Assembly (NCBI GenBank): GCA_947457395.1
Contig: CANGVA010000002.1
Location: forward strand, 1-64,000
Source: Bacteroidota bacterium
GTDB taxonomy: Bacteria > Bacteroidota > Bacteroidia > UKL13-3
Reading direction: 5' to 3'
Length of the DNA: 64,000 bases
Part shown: positions 60,001 to 64,000 of the stretch, piece by piece
Position numbering within the stretch: position 1 is the first letter of the stretch
Layout of the letters: the number at the start of each line of letters is the position of its first letter
The notes under the pieces: model-generated
Told to the model about the DNA's origin: nothing
Seen by the model: only the letters and a program-made list of their open reading frames with translations
The model's database searches: none
Program-made: the position numbers and the translations under genes

Positions 60001-60282
60001 TGCTCTTGCTACATAAACACCTCCTGCAAGCGGAAGTGTTGGAAAGTCAGCAGTGAATGTGTTGGCATTTCTTTGACCAATCAAAGTTCCATTAACAAAG
60101 AAATCAAAACGTGTTGGCGTAATTCCTGCTGATACTCCTGTTACAGTGGCAACCAACTGTGCCTGCTGCCCGGCACAAATTATCGCAGGATTCACATTCA
60201 TAGTAGCTGTCTGGGCTGAGGTTTCGCGCAACTGCAAGAACATTGCAGCAAAAAGAAATAATAGGATTCTTGTATGTTTCAT
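54061..60282 (-). CDS. Giant PKD-domain surface protein with T9SS type B sorting domain
   Basis: The protein has 2073 residues from the ATG before a good signal peptide (MKHTRILLFLFAAMFLQLRETSAQ); an in-frame extension of 38 residues upstream is not credible. An Ig-like domain opens the mature part. At least six PKD-like domains follow, marked by WNWGD, WDFGDG, WDFGDP, WDWGD, WDFGDGSP and similar strands with H-x-Y partner strands. Long Cys-containing spacers lie between them. The last ~90 residues are a CHU_C-type domain (IPNVFSPNGDGSNDNF, NRWGNKVFE, CPAGVYYF, VTLIK). It is the last gene of the sigma operon and its likely main product, with a surface role in adhesion or motility by analogy. 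Confidence 0.93.
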   Translation of the reverse strand: MKHTRILLFLFAAMFLQLRETSAQTATMNVNPAIICAGQQAQLVATVTGVSAGITPTRFDFFVNGTLIGQRNANTFTADFPTLPLAGGVYVARAIVQLSNNATVTSNDFTFDVYHLPIPMPASGTPLTQCFRGNNICFVNNSIQNPQIPSNPIDLYFWNWGDARSDTTKNNNVTCHSYTFPGTFDVFLRAVDTKGCRKDTIMAGAVTVNQNNQIDFDWNMLSGPCFNSCYKFRNLSAAPRHKAKAYRWDFGDGQFYANTTKNDSFSYDTITHCYFTKGPFNPKLAVTDLTDCTDSLRKTFSNTSKPLPDNIVYDLDITTFKRDSTLGKDADTVCVQSFSSTEICFKVTPMTFLAPGTGDFVWDFGDPNDPTMRNEDSSAFSVCHAFSAMGTFFPKLIIKRVCPGVIPYYSAIVTRSRFDSILTPSGFAPADNDWGANPYGVPPTQVVDPQDTTYTMLLDRVKGRRDSVMLIRSAGFEQYFLPEIGDSIYRYRDTFGLVVYISKFTPITQLGDTLIVPRGNFVQLIYQPFDRKLIHSGDTVYPYKGRYSKPIVWMPKSNLIIDPITGGVTDTLLLYTPILDAMDKLAYGVSVIGPFARIEKTSPPPVLLKPWQKNQCGPDYTVDFVNTSMTFKSRKLWMRWDFDDDYAPRCTSFSEPKPGYFPVINPPNPPRFVFLNALEQDRNSNHFFIHNRQIFPGKVNCKFSHDSLPRHSYTNWDSVYNWYLTGKDWQTEATSGGQKFWDPVNNRITNVQGTYYGQPWARVDNLPQPGQFWPDQIQVDQQINIRNLPDPFAHLRGDYVILNGGQLRAFPTPGPNSVTYNRNGQTYSVAAGDMLPGSTMTFHKYTFTRMVQRCLTVRLKMADTLNNESGNPYRAKGLNANNLLVDDSLSIDNFDCNGEGTVQLALGKATAYGFAKGGKECPGDLTTGLGARIDLSLAGIGSYPGVTPNCGQTHILLNIDSLADRKDNTPCDLDAWTGYRGGTTPGGLIRPNFNTCPNAAPRPGCPWTNARGTSMVWHFGYNAGPASAFQFPPPADTIGGWITVGLQIGCGCKENTVTMPRANFIQNSAQITTTPIFQLSTDPFIVGMPANPGPPAPQSPPSPVDPNQPQFVVYNFAYGDTVPQANGTHLDVKYFDCNHANNKTNTVWYHNFLRILNLEAQFDVFPASQPVIPRYSSITPFQAGTCRYRGKGDDITVLYLDSIMDSIAYSIWDWGDATQTVDSFWYNGSGVTNSFYEKGIRRVRYNFDCFGGNCVLMDSTVFPIRASGVGATNGLKPRTPGLFTNVYYDLVDWCTGAPKVNPPFYIADTSMMFLPITHKFVRSSWEATGSNDQSEWNSIVHLIVTRQNCQQFFAIPVIIGVIDTFFIKDSRGVEDTVFCANEPIHFDDSVRYWRYDCAKSNCNNPPGPGRTISRDIRPLGLTTDPNYGYDAVAVKDVLLMPGFGCNFLIDTADFWRFEDGKLPEVKGTFPNPMFRYNPTGTVVPLPGLPPGDAYNITLRVDTTRRERMYWDFGDGSPIYEGVSPTHQYLDYGRYAVKMYTRDSLGFWDTCVRWVNIVKPMVKMELAKKVFNCAEVFAVGDSSYLLTGGQTLDKIKLNYWWFGEDKNDTITPDGQNIFRPIKATWPYKSNGEFKVKLKVVTEQGCADSAYETIFIKGPRPRFKLLSDTLGCAPLRVRIWNLADSIGMQDPSDTPTVETIIYWGDPGSNPLSVLGRRDTVEHVYQDSGVFQILAVGRDAKFPNPVTCLPAIFPDTTTDPLTGQLYNQPIKIYVKKFNNELSPDDTIVCVGTEAKFRNTSDNAFNRFVYKRYNNTDMSAIDSVSRNQAAPDFVTFRFDSVGRFQIHSIPRGFDPLQIPAGAERNCEVRDTSYISVVKPTPAFDTVRVDPNSAKYLMKNTTNTPVQNSDVFEWTLYKSDGSIYVPVDGEIKGGSNPKMGNLSDMDFEVDFKNDTGDFKICLKAWHIEPPADCADTVCKIISNRFLTKIKIPNVFSPNGDGSNDNFVIEIEGEDKYDLQIFNRWGNKVFESKDSKKTWNGKDMNDGGECPAGVYYFIFNYQLRAQDPVTVTGTVTLIK

Positions 60283-60400
60283 ATTCGGGTAATATACTTT
60301 TTTTACATTGTTTTCATTGCCTTTTTTACAGGCTGAAAACTTGATTTGGCATATAAACAGTTTTGCTAACATATACTTAAAATTTATAATTTTCAATTTT

Positions 60401-61351
60401 TTATCGAACCAATTTAAATTTTCCCGACTTTACATGCTCCCTTTCCAATCCTTTTAGCCTATACCTCAGGGTATAAACGTACCATCCGGCCGTGCATTCT
60501 TCTCCATTAATGCGGTTTAAACCATTCCATCTTTTTTCTTTGCTATTTGTTTCAAATACAACCTTTCCGCTAAGGTCAAGAATCATAAAATAGAACGACT
60601 CCTCATTTTCAATCTCTACCACAAACTCATCGTTGAAAGTATCCCCGTTTGGTGAGAATGACCCAGGTATACTTAGCCTTGCCTCTTCTTCATACTCCCA
60701 GGAAGACTTTTCCCGTTGATTAGCTTCTAAAGGGGTTTTGGTAGCATTATTTTCATGTTTATTGGCAATGTGTGTTCTAGAATCACTTACCTCGTCAGTA
60801 TAGGTTTGCTTATCTCTTAAATCCGCATTATTATTTATTTCCTTACGCTGCTGCGTGGCAATGTCCTGTCTTGGAGCGTCTTTATTCTCGCTTAGCTTGT
60901 TCTCATCAACCGAATTTGAAATTTGCCGACCTGATTTGGTTTTCTTTTTGCCGGTAGCGGCTCGTAAGGGTTCATTTTCAACTGCGGCAGGCAAAGGGCC
61001 TTGATCTATAACAACGGATTGCTCCATTGCAGGCATATTATTTTCTTTCCGTTCCGAAGGCCTCTCGGCAACCTTAGGTTTGGGTAATTCTTCCTTACCG
61101 ATTTGTTTATTAATTACAGCCATGTATGTGAAAACCGCTGTGGCAAAAATTGTTAAGCCTGCAACCCCTATAATTGTTTGGGTAGATGCCAAGCCACCCT
61201 TAATACCAGCCTGAAACTGACCCTGCGAAGCACCTGTATTTGCAGAAGCAAGCCCCTGCTCTATTCCATACCACACATCAGGGTTTTCCGGATTAAAATC
61301 ACGGAACTCCGTTTTTAATAACTCATCTATATTATTTGGTGTGCTATTCAT
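60401..61351 (-). CDS. Putative anti-sigma factor carrying a T9SS type B sorting domain
   Basis: The 316-residue protein has no cleavable signal peptide. Residues 1-35 (DELLKTEFRDFNPENPDVWYGIEQGL) resemble the short cytoplasmic N-terminus of Bacteroidetes anti-sigma-like proteins encoded beside ECF sigma factors. One transmembrane helix follows (about 58-80), then a Lys/Glu/Asn-rich, probably disordered linker (about 85-220). The end (about 226-316) is a CHU_C domain (PGSFSPNGDTFNDEF, KRWNG, GEECTAGWYVY, KFKLVR). Where relatives have a beta-barrel, this one has a T9SS signal. Its ATG directly abuts the sigma stop codon (TAAATG), implying coupled translation. Anti-sigma function is inferred from layout and position. 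Confidence 0.85.
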   Translation of the reverse strand: MNSTPNNIDELLKTEFRDFNPENPDVWYGIEQGLASANTGASQGQFQAGIKGGLASTQTIIGVAGLTIFATAVFTYMAVINKQIGKEELPKPKVAERPSERKENNMPAMEQSVVIDQGPLPAAVENEPLRAATGKKKTKSGRQISNSVDENKLSENKDAPRQDIATQQRKEINNNADLRDKQTYTDEVSDSRTHIANKHENNATKTPLEANQREKSSWEYEEEARLSIPGSFSPNGDTFNDEFVVEIENEESFYFMILDLSGKVVFETNSKEKRWNGLNRINGEECTAGWYVYTLRYRLKGLEREHVKSGKFKLVR

Positions 61352-61888
61352 TTAACTTCTTCGTTTAATAAGTGCCTCTTGCAGCAATACGCGGGCCCTT
61401 GATAATTGAGACTTTGAAGTACCTTCACTAATGCCAAGCATTTCAGCTATTTCAGCGTGTGAATAACCCTCTATTACATACATATTAAGAACTGTTCGAT
61501 ACCCAGGAGCCAATTTATTCAAAGCAATAAGTATCTCTTTTCTACTCATATGCTCCACCGTAAAATCATGATGAGGGTTATCAACTGCCAATTCTACATC
61601 ACTCTGGTTCATATGGCTTTTGTTTACCCGATAAAACTCAAGAGCAGTATTAACAAATATTCTCTTCATCCATCCCTCAAATGAACCACTGAAGCGATAT
61701 TGGCCTAATTTAGTAAAAACCTTTATAAAGCCATCCTGAAGAATATCTTTTGCTTCTTCGTATCCGTTGCTATATCGTAAACATATTCCAAACATGGTTC
61801 TTGCGTAATGGTCGTAGAGTTGTTTATGAGCCTTTCGGTCCCCTTTTAAACATAAGTTTATCAGTTCTTTTTCATTAAAATCACTCAC
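61352..61888 (-). CDS. ECF-type RNA polymerase sigma factor
   Basis: The 178-residue sigma-70 family protein starts at GTG. Region 2 covers LYDHYARTMFGICLRYSNGYEEAKDILQDGFIKVF and KGWM-like SGSFEGWMKRIFVNTALEFYR. Region 4 covers LNKLAPGYRTVLNMYVIEGYSHAEIAEMLGISEGTSKSQLSRAR, the -35 binding helix-turn-helix. Regions 1 and 3 are absent, as in ECF factors. It heads the operon and probably controls it and unknown other genes. Confidence 0.96.
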   Translation of the reverse strand: MSDFNEKELINLCLKGDRKAHKQLYDHYARTMFGICLRYSNGYEEAKDILQDGFIKVFTKLGQYRFSGSFEGWMKRIFVNTALEFYRVNKSHMNQSDVELAVDNPHHDFTVEHMSRKEILIALNKLAPGYRTVLNMYVIEGYSHAEIAEMLGISEGTSKSQLSRARVLLQEALIKRRS

Positions 61889-62029
61889 TTTTTTGGCAGC
61901 TTACTGTTTCAGATGTATTTGTTAAAGGGAAGGTTGCAATTTTTAAAAAATAGTTAAAACTTTCATAATTATAGCCTTGCCAAATGAAATATTCTTACCT
62001 TAGTGGCATTGCTATTTTTCACTAAAATA

Positions 62030-64000
62030 TTGATTGTAAGGTCTTATTTACTCCTGTTTTGTTTTTTAATGCTAATATTTTTGGCAAAAGGACAAACTTT
62101 AGCCAATCACCAAGATATAAAGACTGAGTTTATAGAAAATAAGGGTCAGTGGGGGCGTGAAGTGCTATTTGAACAGAGGCAAGGATATAACCTGATGCAG
62201 GTTACATCAGGAGGTCTCTCCTATATCAGCTATCACCCGGATGATATGGGAAAAATGAGCCGCGAAGGGCATGAAAGTATCAGTAACAGATTTAAACCTT
62301 ATTTGATCAGAGGCCATCGTTTAGATGTGAAATTTATGAATGCTGCGCCTAATTCGGTTATAATGGGGGCCGACCCGCTTGCACACTACTATAATTATTA
62401 TCTGGGCGGCAATTCATCAAAATGGAAGGGTGGAGTTAAAGCTTATGAAAAGGTGCAGATTAACCGACTTTACAAAGGCATTGATATGCTGTTATACGGA
62501 AGCAAACGAAATACAGTGAAATATGATTTTGTTGTAAAACCGTATGCCAATCCTAACCAAATTATCTGGCAGTATGCAGGTGCAACTAGCATAAAAAAAA
62601 TAGCCGGCCTGCTGCAAATCAATACTTCATTTCACACGTTAACTGAAGCCAGGCCATTTGCCTATCAAATCATTAACGGACAACAAGTGGCTGTTTCCTG
62701 TGAATACCGATTGATTGAAAATGACAAAGTTGGATTTGCGATTGGCGCATACAGAATTGATCTGCCGCTTGTGATTGATCCGGAATTAATTTTCTCGACC
62801 TACTCAGGTTCTACGGCAGATAATTTTGGCGCTGCTGCAACCTACGATTTTGAAGGTAATTTATACACTGCAGGTATTACCAATAGTTTTACAGGAAGTT
62901 ATCCGGTTACACCCGGTGCTTTTCAGGTGCAATTTGGCGGAGGCACCGGAAGCTGGCCACAAAGAGCTCATCCTTGTGATATCACCATAAGTAAATATAA
63001 CAATGATGGCACCCGCCTGCTCTATGCAACTTACTTAGGGGGCGATAATCAAGATTATGTGCATAGCTTGGTTACCGATAAATTCAACCACCTCGTGGTT
63101 TTGGGGTCAAGCCTTTCAAGAGATTATCCGACATCAACCAATGCATTTGATAGGGTGCATAATGACTCTTTTGATATTGTGGTAACCAAATTTAATGACA
63201 GTGGCACAGCCTTGATTGGTTCTACATTTATTGGTGGCAGTCACAGCGATGGTCTATCGCTAACCGACACGCTTTGTATGAACTATATGGATCAATTGCG
63301 TGGCGAAGTTCAGATTGATTTAAGTGGCGACATAGTGGTTGGCTCTGTTACCAACTCTTTTAATTTTCCAACAACTGCAAATGCTTTTCAAAAAAATAAA
63401 AGTGGGGTCCAGGATGGATGTTTGTTTAAGTTTGACAGCACACTTAGTGTTTTGCGATGGAGCAGTTTTATTGGCGATACACTTAATGAAACCCTCAACT
63501 CAATTGAAGTAATGCCAAACGGAGCAGTATTTGCAGTTGGAGGAACCCATAGCAGGCACACGCCTGCAAGCACTGGTGTTATTGGTAATGCATATTATGG
63601 GGGGATTTCCGATGGATGGATTGCGCGGGTAAGCCCCAACGGAGCAAATCTTGAACGTTTCATGTATTGGGGTAGTAGCGGCTATGATCAGTGCTATTTT
63701 GTTAAATCTAATACCAACGGTGATGTGTATATATACGGGCAAAATTTTGATACCATTGCCCCGACTCCGGGAGCTTACCGAACACCAAGGGGAACCATAT
63801 TTATTAGCAGTTTTAATTACGACCTGAATGTGAAAAGGTTCTCTGCACGATTGGGTAATAACCTCTCAAACAATGCGCTTTCGCCAAGTGCTTTTATGGT
63901 GGATTTGTGCGGCAACATTTATGCCTCATTGTATGGTGGCATCTCAATCAATGCACGCGCTGGTTTATCTCAAAGTTCAACTGCCAATCTTCCATTAACT
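62030..64000 (+). CDS. Large secreted SBBP/DUF7948-like protein, 3' end beyond window
   Basis: The frame is open from a TTG to the last base, 657 codons with no stop. The TTG is followed by a hydrophobic signal peptide (IVRSYLLLFCFLMLIFLAKGQ); a GTG nine codons upstream is also in frame. The N-terminal ~230 residues have the FIENKGQWGREVLF opening, the ANPNQIIWQYAGA segment and the IDPELIFSTYSG exit of the DUF7948 domain. Beta-propeller units of SBBP type follow (LLYATYLGG, ALIGSTFIGG, NHLVVLGSS). Relatives end in a type B sorting domain, which would lie outside this window. It is divergent from the sigma operon, with ~140 bases between. Confidence 0.9.
   Translation, partial: MIVRSYLLLFCFLMLIFLAKGQTLANHQDIKTEFIENKGQWGREVLFEQRQGYNLMQVTSGGLSYISYHPDDMGKMSREGHESISNRFKPYLIRGHRLDVKFMNAAPNSVIMGADPLAHYYNYYLGGNSSKWKGGVKAYEKVQINRLYKGIDMLLYGSKRNTVKYDFVVKPYANPNQIIWQYAGATSIKKIAGLLQINTSFHTLTEARPFAYQIINGQQVAVSCEYRLIENDKVGFAIGAYRIDLPLVIDPELIFSTYSGSTADNFGAAATYDFEGNLYTAGITNSFTGSYPVTPGAFQVQFGGGTGSWPQRAHPCDITISKYNNDGTRLLYATYLGGDNQDYVHSLVTDKFNHLVVLGSSLSRDYPTSTNAFDRVHNDSFDIVVTKFNDSGTALIGSTFIGGSHSDGLSLTDTLCMNYMDQLRGEVQIDLSGDIVVGSVTNSFNFPTTANAFQKNKSGVQDGCLFKFDSTLSVLRWSSFIGDTLNETLNSIEVMPNGAVFAVGGTHSRHTPASTGVIGNAYYGGISDGWIARVSPNGANLERFMYWGSSGYDQCYFVKSNTNGDVYIYGQNFDTIAPTPGAYRTPRGTIFISSFNYDLNVKRFSARLGNNLSNNALSPSAFMVDLCGNIYASLYGGISINARAGLSQSSTANLPLT

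Noticed and set aside
60283-60396. N-terminal extension of the giant PKD protein by 38 residues
   Set aside because: A clear signal peptide begins at the inner ATG; the extension would bury it.

Overview
The window is from a Bacteroidota (Bacteroidetes) chromosome. The support is the large number of secreted proteins ending in type 9 secretion system (T9SS) sorting domains, promoters of the TTTG / TAnnTTTG type, A-rich leaders without clear Shine-Dalgarno sequences, and families typical of the phylum (DUF5686, DUF4286, the FtsH-LUD pair, an ECF sigma operon of Bacteroidetes layout). I cannot place it below phylum from sequence alone. There are no transposases, integrases, phage genes, rRNA genes or CRISPR arrays.

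Layout. 1-4.5 kb: two secreted T9SS cargo proteins on the minus strand, one with seven ~49-residue repeats and a type B sorting domain, the other cysteine-rich with a type A domain. 4.8-15.8 kb: housekeeping genes, namely a small membrane protein, two FAD oxidoreductases (BaiN/HI0933-like and geranylgeranyl-reductase-like), an MscS channel, a conserved hypothetical, FtsH, a LUD protein, LpxH, a secreted propeller-like protein, release factor 1 and an SRPBCC protein. 15.9-31.4 kb: a 4255-residue giant surface protein (three beta-helix modules, four IPT/TIG domains, type A sorting domain) preceded by a secreted endonuclease I. 31.5-39.8 kb: purL, a small SET-domain protein, a HepT/MntA toxin-antitoxin pair, a polysaccharide flippase, a TPR protein with DUF4286, and gap. 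39.8-40.6 kb: divergent promoters for gap and tRNA-Glu, followed by a repeat-rich non-coding stretch carrying duplicated copies of the tRNA 3' end and several hairpins. 40.6-53.9 kb: a TonB-C protein, a ferredoxin-reductase-like flavoprotein, a secreted M6 protease overlapping comF, GNAT, DUF5686 and cyclophilin genes, a small hypothetical, a lamin-tail surface protein and rsmI. 54-64 kb: an apparent operon of ECF sigma factor, single-pass membrane protein and a giant PKD protein, with a divergent DUF7948/SBBP-like protein running off the window end.

The main theme is the cell surface: about nine proteins look like T9SS cargo or carry T9SS-type C-terminal domains, yet no core T9SS machinery gene is present. 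The most interesting locus is the sigma operon at 54-62 kb. The protein encoded immediately after the ECF sigma factor has the layout of a Bacteroidetes anti-sigma factor (short cytoplasmic N-terminus, one membrane helix), but its outer part ends in a T9SS type B sorting domain closely resembling that of the giant PKD protein in the same operon. This suggests, as inference only, a regulator that senses T9SS export through a mimic of its own cargo signal. The second most interesting locus is the repeat-rich, highly structured non-coding region after tRNA-Glu.
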